This document shows, in pieces, positions 42,307 through 51,395 of a DNA stretch of 64,000 bases. The DNA is from Nocardioides albus (GTDB lineage: Bacteria; Actinomycetota; Actinomycetes; Propionibacteriales; Nocardioidaceae). The notes under the pieces were generated by a model. The model made no database searches, was not told where the DNA came from, and worked only from the letters and a program-made list of their open reading frames with translations. The DNA lies in contig NZ_BMQT01000008.1 in the NCBI RefSeq assembly GCF_014648255.1, positions 248,001-312,000 on the forward strand, given 5' to 3'. The position numbers and the translations under genes were made by a program. Each line of letters starts with the position of its first letter. The first letter of the stretch is position 1.

Positions 42307-43308
42307 TCATGCGCCATCCAGGGTCTCGGACCCGCCGACGACGAGGGTGAGCTCGACCTCGACGTCAGCGAGGCCCTCGGCATCGAAGGCCGCCCGTAGG
42401 TCATCGCCCTCGGGACCAGGCGGGGTGCCGATCACCACCACGTGGAGCGAGCTCCCCCGGAGGAACACGTCCGACACCTGCCAGCCCTTGGCCGCAGCCC
42501 AGGAGGTGGCGATCGGTTCGGCCTGGCTGACCAGTCGCTGCTCCTGCAGCACGCGGACGCTGCCGGCCGCGAGCGGGACAGCTACCAGGACGAGGGAGGC
42601 GGCCACGGTGACGAGGGACCTCCCGCGCAGCCGACCGACCGTCACATCGGCGAGGTCGGCCTCGGCGGCGACATGACGGATACCTGCCGCGATCATCACC
42701 ACCGTCCCGGTGGCGATGATCGCGGCCACGTTGGTGCCGAAGAGGAGCAGGGCGCCGACCGCCTCGCCGGCCTCCCCCGACTCGAGAGTGAGACCGACGA
42801 CCGCGAGCGGCGGGACCAGCGAGATCGCGATTGCCACCCCAGGCAGCGTGTCGGAGACATCCGCCCGGACCAGGGCGAACGCGCCGACCATGCCGGTGGC
42901 GACCGCGGCGAGCAGGTCGATCAGCCGCGGACTCACCCGGCCGGAGACCTGGCTGTTGGTGGCGGCGACGACGTCGACCTGCACGGTCAGCCCGATCAGG
43001 AATCCGATGGCGACGACCGCAGTCGCTGCCCCCAGCACCAGGGCGATGTTCGTCGCCAGCTGACGACGGTCGGCGAGGACGAGCGCCAGCGCCGTGCCGA
43101 GGATCGGGGTCATCAACGGCGCCACGATCATCGCCCCGATGACCGTCGCCGTCGAGTCGGCAACCACCCCTGCAGAGGCGATGACACCTGCCAGCACGAG
43201 CAGCACCCAGAAAGCGGTGAGATTGCGTTTCCGGTCGCCCAGGGTGAGGAACAGTCGTTCGGTGATACGCGCGACGTCAGTCGTCGTCACGGCAAGGGTG
43301 CCACTCAT
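42307..43308 (-). CDS. DUF389 family membrane protein
   Basis: A 333-residue protein of the DUF389/TIGR00341 family. Hydrophobic helices include FWVLLVLAGVIASAGVVADS, then the conserved TVIGAMIVAPLMTPILGTAL and LPGVAIAISLVPPLAVVGL blocks; the last about 80 residues are a soluble domain. Function unsettled. It stands far from the box 1 gene block yet carries a box 1 promoter with the standard spacing, and its ATG lies 6 bases after the -10, so it probably belongs to that regulon. Confidence 0.87.
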   Translation of the reverse strand: MSGTLAVTTTDVARITERLFLTLGDRKRNLTAFWVLLVLAGVIASAGVVADSTATVIGAMIVAPLMTPILGTALALVLADRRQLATNIALVLGAATAVVAIGFLIGLTVQVDVVAATNSQVSGRVSPRLIDLLAAVATGMVGAFALVRADVSDTLPGVAIAISLVPPLAVVGLTLESGEAGEAVGALLLFGTNVAAIIATGTVVMIAAGIRHVAAEADLADVTVGRLRGRSLVTVAASLVLVAVPLAAGSVRVLQEQRLVSQAEPIATSWAAAKGWQVSDVFLRGSSLHVVVIGTPPGPEGDDLRAAFDAEGLADVEVELTLVVGGSETLDGA

Positions 43309-43314
43309 GGACGA

Positions 43315-43359
43315 AGGATCGGGTCCCCTCGGCCGTCGCGGCTCCCCCGGAGCAGGTGA
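43315..43359 (-). promoter_or_regulatory. Distant box 1 palindrome and -10 for DUF389
   Basis: Minus strand TCACCTGCTCCGGGGGA (43359-43343), 22 bases, GATCCT (43320-43315), 6 bases, ATG 43308. Apart from one base it repeats the box at 13342-13358. Confidence 0.55.
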
Positions 43360-43368
43360 TCTTCGACG

Positions 43369-44565
43369 TCAGCGGAAGGCGGCCTCGCCCGTCAGCGCCT
43401 GCCCGATGATGAGCTGGTGGACCTCGCTGGTGCCCTCATAGGTCAGGACCGACTCGAGGTTGTTGGCGTGGCGCATGATCGGGTATTCGAGGGTGACGCC
43501 GGCGGCCGCGAGGATGGTGCGGCACTCGCGGGCGATCGCGATCGCCTCACGGACGTTGTTGAGCTTGCCGAGCGAGATCTGCTCGGGGCGGAGCGTGCCC
43601 TCGTCCTTGAGCCGCCCCAGCTGCAGCGCGAGCAGCATCGACTTGCCGAGCTCGAGAGTCATGTCGGCGAGCTTGGTCTGGGTGATCTGGAAGCCGGCCA
43701 GCGGTTTGTCGTAGATCTCCCGGGAGGCTGCGTACGCGATGGCGGACTCGAGGCAGTCACGGGCCGCGCCGACAGCGCCGAAGACGATGCCGTACCGGGC
43801 TTCGTTGAGGCAGGACAGCGGACCCTTCAGGCCCCTGACCTCAGGGAACGCGGCGGAACCCGGAAGGCGTACGTCGTCGAGGACGATCTCGCCGGTGACC
43901 GAGGCGCGCAGCGACAGCTTCTGCTTGATCACCGGCGCCGAGAAGCCCGGGGTGTCGGTCGGGACCACGAAGCCACGGATCCCCTTACCGTTCTCCCCCT
44001 CGTCGGTCTGCGCCCACACCACCGCGACGTCGGCGACCGGTGCGTTGGTGATCCACATCTTGGTGCCGGACAGGATCCAGTCACTGTTCTCGTCTCCCGG
44101 GGCATCCCTTCGGGCACGCGTACGCATCCCGGCCGGATTGGAGCCGAAGTCGGGCTCGGTCAGACCGAAGCAGCCGATCGCCTCCCCGGCGGCCATCCGC
44201 GGCAGCCATTCCTGCTTCTGCTCCTCGCTCCCCCACTTCCAGATCGCGAACATCGCCAACGACCCCTGCACGGAGACGAGCGAGCGGATGCCGGAGTCGG
44301 CCGCCTCGAGCTCCATGCAGGCCAGGCCGTACGCGGTGGCGCTGGTCCCCGCGCAGCCGTAGCCCTCCAGGTGCATCCCGAGGACGCCCAGCCTGCCGAG
44401 CTCGGGGGCCAGCTCGCGGACCGGGACGTCGCCGGCCTCGAACCAGTCGGCGAGGTGTGGCTTGATCTCCTTCTCCGCGAAGGTCCTCACCGTGTCGCGG
44501 ATCGCACGGTCCTCCTCGCCGATGAGTGCCTCGGTGGCGAAGAGCTCGAGCGGGGTCTGGGGCAT
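43369..44565 (-). CDS. Acyl-CoA dehydrogenase, glutaryl-CoA dehydrogenase-like
   Basis: A 398-residue FAD enzyme. The segment MHLEGYGCAGTSATAYGLACMELEAADSGIRSLVSVQGSLAMFAIW (excerpted) is characteristic of the glutaryl-CoA dehydrogenase group, as are GCFGLTEPDFGSNPAGM and the C-terminal YEGTSEVHQLIIGQ, where the Glu is the catalytic base. GCDH-type enzymes oxidise and decarboxylate glutaryl-CoA in lysine/tryptophan breakdown; a related branch is non-decarboxylating. AAGGAGACTCCCC precedes ATG 44565, so the extension to 44619 is rejected. It stands alone. Confidence 0.92.
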   Translation of the reverse strand: MPQTPLELFATEALIGEEDRAIRDTVRTFAEKEIKPHLADWFEAGDVPVRELAPELGRLGVLGMHLEGYGCAGTSATAYGLACMELEAADSGIRSLVSVQGSLAMFAIWKWGSEEQKQEWLPRMAAGEAIGCFGLTEPDFGSNPAGMRTRARRDAPGDENSDWILSGTKMWITNAPVADVAVVWAQTDEGENGKGIRGFVVPTDTPGFSAPVIKQKLSLRASVTGEIVLDDVRLPGSAAFPEVRGLKGPLSCLNEARYGIVFGAVGAARDCLESAIAYAASREIYDKPLAGFQITQTKLADMTLELGKSMLLALQLGRLKDEGTLRPEQISLGKLNNVREAIAIARECRTILAAAGVTLEYPIMRHANNLESVLTYEGTSEVHQLIIGQALTGEAAFR

Positions 44566-44649
44566 GGGGAGTCTCCTTGGGGTCGACGGGGGCGCGGTGC
44601 CGATTGTGTCACTCGTCACCGGAGCCCGGCCGAACCGTTCGCCGCTGGG

Positions 44650-46308
44650 TCAGCGCTCCGTACGCTGCCGGTGACGCAGCTGGGCCAGGTAGAGGTTCCT
44701 CGGCAGCACCGTCGCGTCGAGCGACTCGGTCACCGAGCCGAGCGGCCCGGAGAAGTCGCGGGCGTGGTTGGTCGGTCCAGTGGTGCCGGTGACGCCCACG
44801 ATGGCACTGTGCGGCGAGTTCTCCTCGATCCGGATCCCGTGCGAGCGCCCGTTGGTCACCTCGATGTTCCAGTGGGTGAAGCGAGCTCCCCAGTTGGGGC
44901 CCGCGTCGCCGGCTCCGCCCGTGCTTCCGTCGTTGTGGATGGTGATCGCGGTTCGTACCGCATCAGTGGGGATGAGCTTGTGCGAGTCGAGGGTGCCGTG
45001 GGCCATCGTGCCGCCGGCCCACACGTTGCCAGAAGACCATCCCTCGACGTTGAGGCCGTGCTGGGCGGGTCCGGCGACCTCGAAGTCGGCGACCAGGTTG
45101 TCGTGGGACTGCACGCGGCACATGAAGGGGTGGTGGCCGCGGCGCCCGGAGACGCGGGCGCCGATGATGGAGACGTTCTTGGTGCCGACGAGGCCGAAGG
45201 AGTTGTCGGCGTGCTCGACGTGCACGTCGCGCGCCCAGCAGTCGATCGCCGACTGGAAGCACGGCCCGTTGAACCCGGGCTCGACGTTGTGCTGAGGCGT
45301 GGGGACCTCGCGCATCCGCATGGTCAGGCTCTCGATGCCGGCGTTGCGGATCACCGGGCCCAGGGTGGTCAGTGTCGGTTCCCACTCGGGGCGGAGGTCC
45401 ACGCGCAGCGGCTGTGCCAGGGTGATGCGGCCGTCATGGACGGCAGCCACCTCGACGGGCCAGCGGTAGTGCTCGAAGTTGGGAGCCCCGGTCCAGTCAC
45501 TGATCTCGGGACGCATCCGTCGGCCCTTGGTCTCCCAGGGGTAGTCGTCGGCCCCGGGGATGTCGCCGCACAGGTGCTTCAGCAGGCTGTTGTCTGGCAG
45601 GTTGCGCAGCGTCAGCAGCACGGTGTCGCCGGCGCGCAGCCCGGTGGCGTCGGCGACCTCGACCTCGCGGTCTCCGCGGGCGGCCGGACCGAGCGTGGTC
45701 AGCGTCTCGTTGTCCATCCAGCCCTCGTTGCCGACGAAGCCCGCCTCCCGCAGCGACTCCAGGCGGCGACGCGGCACGAACCAGATCTGACCGCCCATCC
45801 AGCTCCACTGGCTGATCGAGCCACGACGGTTCAGCATGTAGCCGTCATCGAGCGAGTTCTCGCAGTAGATGACGGTCGCCTCCGGGCTCTCCCCGCGGAT
45901 GACCACCCCTGAGTCGTGGACGGGGATCATTCCGGTGGTGCGGTAGGTGCCCGCCGGGAGGAGCACGACGCCCCCGCCCGCCGCACCTGCGGCCGTGACG
46001 GCCCGCCGGAGAGCATCGGTGTCGTCGGCGATGCCGTCGCCGCGCGCGCCATACTGCTTGACGTTGGCGACCACCCGCGGCCGTGGGATCCGTCGGTCTC
46101 CGCGGCCATAGCCGGCGTAGGAGACGTTGGGGATCTGCGGGTGGGTGTCGGGGGCGGCAAGATACTCCTGCCACAGGGCGGCGGCGCCAGAGATCGGCAT
46201 GGTCGTCGCACCACGTGTCGCTGCCTGGGCTGCGGTGTTCGGCAGAAGGGCGGCACCGGCCGTGAGCCCACCGAGGGCGAGCAGGTTGCGGCGGTCGAGG
46301 TGGGGCAT
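44650..46308 (-). CDS. Exported pectate-lyase/GH28-like beta-helix protein
   Basis: A 552-residue secreted protein. The N-terminus DRRNLLALGGLTAGAALLPNTAAQA has a Tat-like twin-arginine signal with an AxA cleavage site. The mature part starts with VVANVKQYGARGDGIADDTDALRRAV, the entry block of right-handed parallel beta-helix glycosidases and lyases of the GH28/pectate lyase superfamily; repeated short strands follow, with many Asn/His/Asp residues. Substrate (a polysaccharide) and exact family are uncertain. Confidence 0.82.
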   Translation of the reverse strand: MPHLDRRNLLALGGLTAGAALLPNTAAQAATRGATTMPISGAAALWQEYLAAPDTHPQIPNVSYAGYGRGDRRIPRPRVVANVKQYGARGDGIADDTDALRRAVTAAGAAGGGVVLLPAGTYRTTGMIPVHDSGVVIRGESPEATVIYCENSLDDGYMLNRRGSISQWSWMGGQIWFVPRRRLESLREAGFVGNEGWMDNETLTTLGPAARGDREVEVADATGLRAGDTVLLTLRNLPDNSLLKHLCGDIPGADDYPWETKGRRMRPEISDWTGAPNFEHYRWPVEVAAVHDGRITLAQPLRVDLRPEWEPTLTTLGPVIRNAGIESLTMRMREVPTPQHNVEPGFNGPCFQSAIDCWARDVHVEHADNSFGLVGTKNVSIIGARVSGRRGHHPFMCRVQSHDNLVADFEVAGPAQHGLNVEGWSSGNVWAGGTMAHGTLDSHKLIPTDAVRTAITIHNDGSTGGAGDAGPNWGARFTHWNIEVTNGRSHGIRIEENSPHSAIVGVTGTTGPTNHARDFSGPLGSVTESLDATVLPRNLYLAQLRHRQRTER

Positions 46309-46562
46309 GAGGCGCCTCTCAGGAGGTTCGGCACCGGGTATCGCGGTGCCGTGGGATCGGACGATCGGAGGCTAGGGCTGTGACGTACCTCACGCAATGG
46401 CGTTCTGGGCTTGGAGTCGACCCATTCCGGCTCTGACGAGGATCGGTTCCACTTGGGCATGGATCGATACCCCGCCGCGGATTCGTTTGAACCGAACGCC
46501 TCGCCGCTCCGTAGTAGGGATGAGGGCCGGCATCGGGTCAGCCCCCAGGCGAAGGAGACGGC

Positions 46563-47231
46563 GTGCGGACACGTACGAAAGCAGCAGTCGGGATCGGTGC
46601 GGTAGTCGTCGTGGTCGGAGGCGTCGCGGCGATCTTCGGGCCCGGCTGGTACGCCGACAGGGCAGAGGACGCAGCGGACGAGCCCACTCTCAGCGCCTCC
46701 GCGGCGCCGGCAGAGGCCACCGACAGCAACGGGACGTGGACGGTCTCCGACGGCTCCTTCGCCGGCTACCGCGTCGATGAGGTGCTCCAGGGCGAGGACG
46801 TGACCGTCACCGGCCGCACCGAGGACGTGACCGGCCAGGTCACCATCGCCGAGGGCGAGGTCACCGACGCGAGCATCGAGGTGAAGACGGCCACCATCGC
46901 CACCGACTCCGACCGTCGTGACGACTACTTCCGGAACAACGCGATCCAGGCAGAGGAGTTCCCGACCGCCACCTTCGAGCTGACCGAGCCGGCGGCGATC
47001 GAAGAGGGCGCCACCGAGGTCGAGCTGGTCGGTGACCTCACCGTACGTGGGGAGACGAGGCCGGTGACCGTGGACGCCGAGGTCGGCGGCGACAGTGCCG
47101 ACGCCCTCCAGGTCGTCGGCAGCGTGCCGGTCACCTTCGCCGACTTCGGCATCGAGGCACCGAATCTCGGCTTCGTGCGAGTCGAGGACGCCGGCAGCAT
47201 CGAGTTCTCCCTCGCCCTGGCCAAGGGCTGA
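46563..47231 (+). CDS. YceI family lipid-binding protein, membrane-anchored
   Basis: A 222-residue protein. One N-terminal hydrophobic segment (about residues 8-29) acts as signal anchor, followed by a Ser/Ala/Glu-rich linker. The rest is a YceI lipocalin-like beta-barrel, with the strand pairs EVLQGEDVTVTGRTEDVTGQVTI and DRRDDYFRNNAIQAEEFPTATFEL. YceI proteins bind isoprenoids such as polyprenyl chains. GCGAAGGAGACGGC precedes the GTG. It lies 39 bases before the sigma factor gene, so YceI, sigma and anti-sigma may share a transcript. Confidence 0.88.
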   Translation: MRTRTKAAVGIGAVVVVVGGVAAIFGPGWYADRAEDAADEPTLSASAAPAEATDSNGTWTVSDGSFAGYRVDEVLQGEDVTVTGRTEDVTGQVTIAEGEVTDASIEVKTATIATDSDRRDDYFRNNAIQAEEFPTATFELTEPAAIEEGATEVELVGDLTVRGETRPVTVDAEVGGDSADALQVVGSVPVTFADFGIEAPNLGFVRVEDAGSIEFSLALAKG

Positions 47232-47270
47232 TCCGGGACACTGGGATCCTTGGTCCGGCGAGGAGGCGAC

Positions 47271-47774
47271 ATGGGTGCGGAGGACGAGCTGCTCGTAGCG
47301 GTGCACGACGCCCACTCGGAGGCGCTCTACCGCTACGTCGTACGCCGCACCGGTGATGCCGAGGAGGCGCGTGACGTGGTGCAGGAGACCCTGCTGCGCG
47401 CCTGGCGCAACCCGGCTGTGCTGCAGCGTCCCGACGACGGTGTCCGCGCCTGGTTGTTCACCACGGCGCGCAACCTGGTCATCGACGACCTGCGCAGCGC
47501 GCGCCGGAAGCGGGAGTACGCCGCGGAGTCGCTGCCCGAGGCGACGCGGGCGGATGAGACCCAGGCGGTGCTCGACTCCTGGGTCGTCGCCGACGCCCTG
47601 CTCGCCCTCTCCCCCGATCATCGTGCCGTGGTGGTCGGTGCCTACTACGGCGGCCGGTCGGTCGTCGAGCTCGCCCGCGAGCTCGACATCCCGGCCGGCA
47701 CCGTGAAATCCCGGCTCCACTACGGTCTGCGAGCTCTGCGTCTCGCCCTGCAAGAGAAGGGGGTCACTTCATGA
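47271..47774 (+). CDS. ECF RNA polymerase sigma factor
   Basis: A 167-residue sigma-70 family factor with only regions 2 and 4. Region 2 contains LYRYVVRRTGDAEEARDVVQETLLRAWRNP and WLFTTARNLVIDDLRSARRK; region 4 contains LSPDHRAVVVGAYYGGRSVVELARELDIPAGTVKSRLHYGLRAL. GGAGGCGAC immediately precedes ATG 47271. Its TGA overlaps the ATG of the anti-sigma gene, the standard sigma/anti-sigma arrangement. Confidence 0.93.
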   Translation: MGAEDELLVAVHDAHSEALYRYVVRRTGDAEEARDVVQETLLRAWRNPAVLQRPDDGVRAWLFTTARNLVIDDLRSARRKREYAAESLPEATRADETQAVLDSWVVADALLALSPDHRAVVVGAYYGGRSVVELARELDIPAGTVKSRLHYGLRALRLALQEKGVTS

Positions 47775-48547
47775 ACGACCTCGATGCCGCCGGGCACGAG
47801 ACGTTCGCCGACTGGGACGCGTCCTACGTGCTGGGGGCGCTCAGCCCGAGCGATCGGAGGGCTTTCGAGCGACACCTGACCGGCTGCAGCGTGTGCCGTG
47901 ACTCCGTCGCCGAGCTCGCCGGGATGCCCGGGCTGCTCGGCACACTCTCACGTGAGGAGGCCGAGGAGCTCCTCGAGGACACCGGTCTCGAGACCGCACC
48001 GCCACCCCTCGCGGCGCTCGCCGGAGCCGTACGCCGGTCGCGGCTTCGGCGCCGGGCGCTCGCCGTGGCTGCTGCGGTCGTGCTGCTCGCCGGCGGCACG
48101 GCGATCGGAGGACTGATGCTCGGCCGCGACGGGAACCGCCAGCCCGCTGCCGACCCGTCCGCCTCCGCGGCGGCGACGCCATCGGACTCGGCGGTCGCGA
48201 ACGTACGCACGCTCGACCTGCGGCCCGTCGGCAGCGTCGACATGTGGGCCCAGCTCGTGGTCACCCCGACCTCGTGGGGCACCAAGCTCAACTGGAGCTG
48301 TCACTACCCGCCGAAGCCAGGGCAGAGCTCGCCGGAACGGTCCGACTATCCCGCCGAGCCCGTGACGTACGACCTGGTTCTGGTCGGTCGCGACGGCTCG
48401 CGCACCGTGGCCGGGTCCTGGACCTGGTCCGGTGGCGAGACGCTGGGGCTGGACGCCTCTTCCGCGGTGCCGATCGCCGACGTCGAGCGGGTCGAGATCA
48501 CGCTCGACGGCGACGACTCGGCGGTCGCGGCGGCGTCGCTGACCTGA
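47771..48547 (+). CDS. Anti-sigma factor with zinc-binding N-terminus
   Basis: A 258-residue single-pass membrane protein. The cytoplasmic N-terminus has the zinc anti-sigma motif H35-L-T-G-C39-S-V-C42 with an upstream His (H9), which binds the sigma factor. A transmembrane helix follows at about residues 95-115 (ALAVAAAVVLLAGGTAIGGLML), then an extracellular domain of about 140 residues with tryptophan-rich strands (WAQLVVTPTSWGTKLNWSCHY), resembling RskA C-terminal domains. Overlaps the sigma gene by 4 bases. Likely released by regulated proteolysis on envelope stress (inference). Confidence 0.9.
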   Translation: MNDLDAAGHETFADWDASYVLGALSPSDRRAFERHLTGCSVCRDSVAELAGMPGLLGTLSREEAEELLEDTGLETAPPPLAALAGAVRRSRLRRRALAVAAAVVLLAGGTAIGGLMLGRDGNRQPAADPSASAAATPSDSAVANVRTLDLRPVGSVDMWAQLVVTPTSWGTKLNWSCHYPPKPGQSSPERSDYPAEPVTYDLVLVGRDGSRTVAGSWTWSGGETLGLDASSAVPIADVERVEITLDGDDSAVAAASLT

Positions 48548-48579
48548 GCGCAGCCTTCGCCGGCCGTCGCGTTCGCAGG

Positions 48580-48597
48580 ATAGGCCGCAAGGCCTAT
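48580..48597. terminator. GNRA-tetraloop hairpin after the sigma/anti-sigma operon
   Basis: ATAGGCC-GCAA-GGCCTAT: seven-base perfect stem capped by GCAA, 33 bases after the anti-sigma stop. No T run. Could be a terminator or a stabilising end. Confidence 0.45.
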
Positions 48598-48653
48598 GGA
48601 GCCTGGACGCGCGACAGACGCGGCCAGGGGCGTCGGAGGGTGAGGCTGGCGAC

Positions 48654-49517
48654 ATGTCCATCACCAAGACTCCGCACGAGGTCCCTACCCCCAGGCTCGC
48701 CGCTCCCAGTCGCGGAGCCCTGACTGTCGCCTGCGCGGTCACGACTGTCCTGGCGGTCATCGCTTCGGTGAGGGGCGAGGCGGCGGCCTACGCAGCCGGG
48801 TTCGCGCCCCCGTGGGTCGCCGTCGTCGCCTGTGCCCTCGGGGTGGCCGGCGTCGCGCTGCCGGCCAGACACTCCGCCTCGACCCTGATCTCCTGGACCG
48901 GCGTGACCCTGCTCAGCTGGGCGGCCGCCGGACTGGTCTTCGACATCTTCCGTGCCGCGGCCGTCCTCGGCGTCCCCGGTCTGCCACCGCTGGTGGACTG
49001 GCTCGGGCTCTCCCTCCGGGCCATGGCACTCACGTCCGGGGTCCTGCTGGCGGCAGCGACCCTGCGCAGGGCCGACCGGCTGCGCCGTCCCGGACGCGGC
49101 TGGGTCGTTGCCGCCTGGCTGTGCGCGGCGCCGTACCCGCTGCTCAAGGCGTACTGGTGGGCCGGGGGCGGCCTGGCCGCGGAGTCCAGCGGGCACCCGG
49201 GCTCTTTCCCCTACGGTGAGGTCGTCGCCTTCGGACTGGCCGCGGTGTGGGCCACTGCGCTCGCGATGCCGGTGCGCTCATCGCCTGCTCGCGCGCTCCT
49301 GGTCGCCGGTGGCTGGTTCGCCGCGGCGGCGCTTCTCAATCTCGGGGCGCTGGCCGCTTTCGGCACCCTCGCCGACGTGCTCAGGATCGTCGACGGACCG
49401 ATCTCCTTCGACGGCGGCCAGTGGGTGGTGACTCCGGTGTACGCCTCGTGGCTGGCACTGGGCATCGTCCTGGGGCGCCTCAGCCTGGCCGGCCCGCCGC
49501 CGCGTGGTCACCACTAG
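48654..49517 (+). CDS. Multi-span membrane protein of unknown function
   Basis: A 287-residue protein with six to seven hydrophobic segments and little polar sequence between them. Recognisable stretches are GEAAAYAAGFAPPWVAVVACALGVAGVALP and AAPYPLLKAYWWAGG, the latter with a helix break that may line a channel or site. No named family is clear to me. It precedes the histidine kinase by 9 bases and is probably cotranscribed with the two-component system, so it may be a sensor partner or a target. Confidence 0.72.
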   Translation: MSITKTPHEVPTPRLAAPSRGALTVACAVTTVLAVIASVRGEAAAYAAGFAPPWVAVVACALGVAGVALPARHSASTLISWTGVTLLSWAAAGLVFDIFRAAAVLGVPGLPPLVDWLGLSLRAMALTSGVLLAAATLRRADRLRRPGRGWVVAAWLCAAPYPLLKAYWWAGGGLAAESSGHPGSFPYGEVVAFGLAAVWATALAMPVRSSPARALLVAGGWFAAAALLNLGALAAFGTLADVLRIVDGPISFDGGQWVVTPVYASWLALGIVLGRLSLAGPPPRGHH

Positions 49518-49526
49518 CCTGTGCTC

Positions 49527-50675
49527 ATGCCGCCGCCGCTCAGGAGGGTCCTCGACCGCACGGCTCTGCTGCTCGGCTTTCCCGTGCTCGCCATGTCGGC
49601 GTTCGTCGCCGTCGTCTCGTTGCCCACCCATGCTGCCGTCGTGGTGTGCACTGCGTCGGTCGTGGCGCACCTCGCGCTTGCGCTCAGGCTGACGCGGCCA
49701 CGTGTGGCCTTCGTCGCGGTGGCCCTCTGCATGGCCGTTCTGGCCATTACCAGCGGACTGTTCATCGTGGTGCCGTCCGTGCTGACGTTCCCCGTCGCCC
49801 TGCACGCTGTGGTGGCCCGCGGCGGTCGGCTCGACGGGATGGCGGCGGCGGGGGTCGGGATACTTGGCGCGGCTTTCGGCACGTGGCGGTTCGTCACCGA
49901 TGCGAGCGTCAAGGCAGCAGGGCTCGAGCCACACGCGGGCTTCGTACTGGTGGCCCTCCTCGCCGTCGTCGCGGCAGCATGGGCACTGGGGCAGCGAACC
50001 CGTGGCGACATCGCCCGCGCCAGAGCCGAGGAGCAGCGGTCGGAGGAACGGGTCGCCGCCGCGGCGCGCGACGAGCGGACCAGGATCGCCGCCGAGATGC
50101 ACGACGTCGTCGCCCACTCGCTCGCGGTGATCGTGAGCCAGGCACGAGGTGCCCAGTTTGCCGACCGCTCCGATCCTCAGGTGTCGGTCGACATCCTGGC
50201 GACGATCGAGAGGACCGGCCGCGAGGCGCTCAGCGAGATGCGCGGCATCCTCGGCCTGCTGCGTGGCGGCGGCCAGGGTGGTGGGCTGGCGCCCGTGCCC
50301 ACCCTCGGTGACCTGCCGGAGCTGGTCGCCCGCTTCCCGGGCGCTCGTCTCACCGTCGTCGGCACGCCACGGCCGTTGTCTCCGGCCCGCGAGCTGGCGG
50401 TCTACCGAGCTGCACAGGAGTCGCTCACCAACGTTCTCAAGCACGCGGGCGACGGGGTGGCCGTCGACGTCACGCTCACGTGGACGTCGGGGCGGCTGGT
50501 CCTCGAGGTGACGGACGACGGAGCTGGGACGACGATCGACGACGGCTCGGCCGGTCTCGGACTCTCCGGGATGCGCTACCGGCTGGAGGCGCTCGGCGGC
50601 ACGGCGACCGCCGGCCCGAGCCGGACAGGATTTGCCGTGACCGTGTCGCTGCCGACCGAGGAGGATGACCGGTGA
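49527..50675 (+). CDS. Sensor histidine kinase, NarL-type two-component system
   Basis: A 382-residue kinase. Five to six membrane helices occupy the first about 155 residues with almost no extracellular loop, so the signal is probably sensed within the membrane. A HisKA_3 domain follows, with ARDERTRIAAEMHDVVAHSLAVIVSQARG where H192 is the phosphorylated histidine, and a C-terminal HATPase domain (AAQESLTNVLKHA, TDDGAGT, GLGLSGMRYRLEALGG). ATG 49527 is favoured over GTG 49521. The stop overlaps the start of the response regulator. Confidence 0.93.
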   Translation: MPPPLRRVLDRTALLLGFPVLAMSAFVAVVSLPTHAAVVVCTASVVAHLALALRLTRPRVAFVAVALCMAVLAITSGLFIVVPSVLTFPVALHAVVARGGRLDGMAAAGVGILGAAFGTWRFVTDASVKAAGLEPHAGFVLVALLAVVAAAWALGQRTRGDIARARAEEQRSEERVAAAARDERTRIAAEMHDVVAHSLAVIVSQARGAQFADRSDPQVSVDILATIERTGREALSEMRGILGLLRGGGQGGGLAPVPTLGDLPELVARFPGARLTVVGTPRPLSPARELAVYRAAQESLTNVLKHAGDGVAVDVTLTWTSGRLVLEVTDDGAGTTIDDGSAGLGLSGMRYRLEALGGTATAGPSRTGFAVTVSLPTEEDDR

Positions 50676-51382
50676 CCATCAGGGTTTTCATCGTCGATGA
50701 CCAAGAGCTCGTACGTGCGGGCTGCGAGATGGTGATCGCCGCCCAACCGGACATGGAGGTTGTGGGCTCCGCCGGTGATGGCGCGGCTGCCTTGGAGCGG
50801 CTGGCGGTCACTCGTGCGGACGTCGTGCTGATGGACATCCGGATGCCACGGGTCGACGGTGTGGAAGCGACCCGGCGGCTGCGCGCGCGGGGTGACCTGC
50901 CCCGGGTGCTGGTCCTCACCACGTTCGACCTCGACGAGTACGTCGTCGCGGCCCTGGCGGCGGGCGCCAGCGGCTTCCTGGTCAAGGACGCTCCCGCGGA
51001 CGAGCTGCTTCGGGCGGTCCGATCGGTCGCCGCCGGCGACGCCGCACTGTCGCCGTCGAGCACCCGGCGGTTGATCGACCACGTCGCGGGCGACCTGCTC
51101 CCTCCTGCGTCCGGCGGCCTCCCGATCGACCGCGGCCAGGGTCAGATCGCTCGGTTGACCGATCGTGAACGTGACGTGTTCTGGGCGCTCGTCCGTGGCC
51201 GCTCGAACGCCGAGATCGCCGCTGAGCTGCACCTGGCCCAGGGCACCGTCAAGCTCCACGTCGGCAGGATCCTGACCAAGCTCGACCTGGCGGATCGCGT
51301 GCAGGTCGTGATCTTCGCCTACGAGAACCGTCTCGTCCGCGCGGGACGGCCGATGCCCGGCGAGGCCGACCAGCAGACCTGA
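50672..51382 (+). CDS. NarL/FixJ-type response regulator
   Basis: A 236-residue partner of the kinase. The receiver domain (residues 1-120) has the acidic pair D9-D10, the phosphoacceptor D55 in VVLMDIRMPRVDG and the conserved Lys in FLVKDAPAD. The C-terminal LuxR helix-turn-helix is LTDRERDVFWALVRGRSNAEIAAELHLAQGTVKLHVGRIL. An insertion of about 20 residues (PPASGGLPIDRGQGQIAR) lies between the domains. GTGA overlap with the kinase stop. Targets are unknown. Confidence 0.94.
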   Translation: MTIRVFIVDDQELVRAGCEMVIAAQPDMEVVGSAGDGAAALERLAVTRADVVLMDIRMPRVDGVEATRRLRARGDLPRVLVLTTFDLDEYVVAALAAGASGFLVKDAPADELLRAVRSVAAGDAALSPSSTRRLIDHVAGDLLPPASGGLPIDRGQGQIARLTDRERDVFWALVRGRSNAEIAAELHLAQGTVKLHVGRILTKLDLADRVQVVIFAYENRLVRAGRPMPGEADQQT

Positions 51383-51395
51383 ACCCGGCGGGCTG

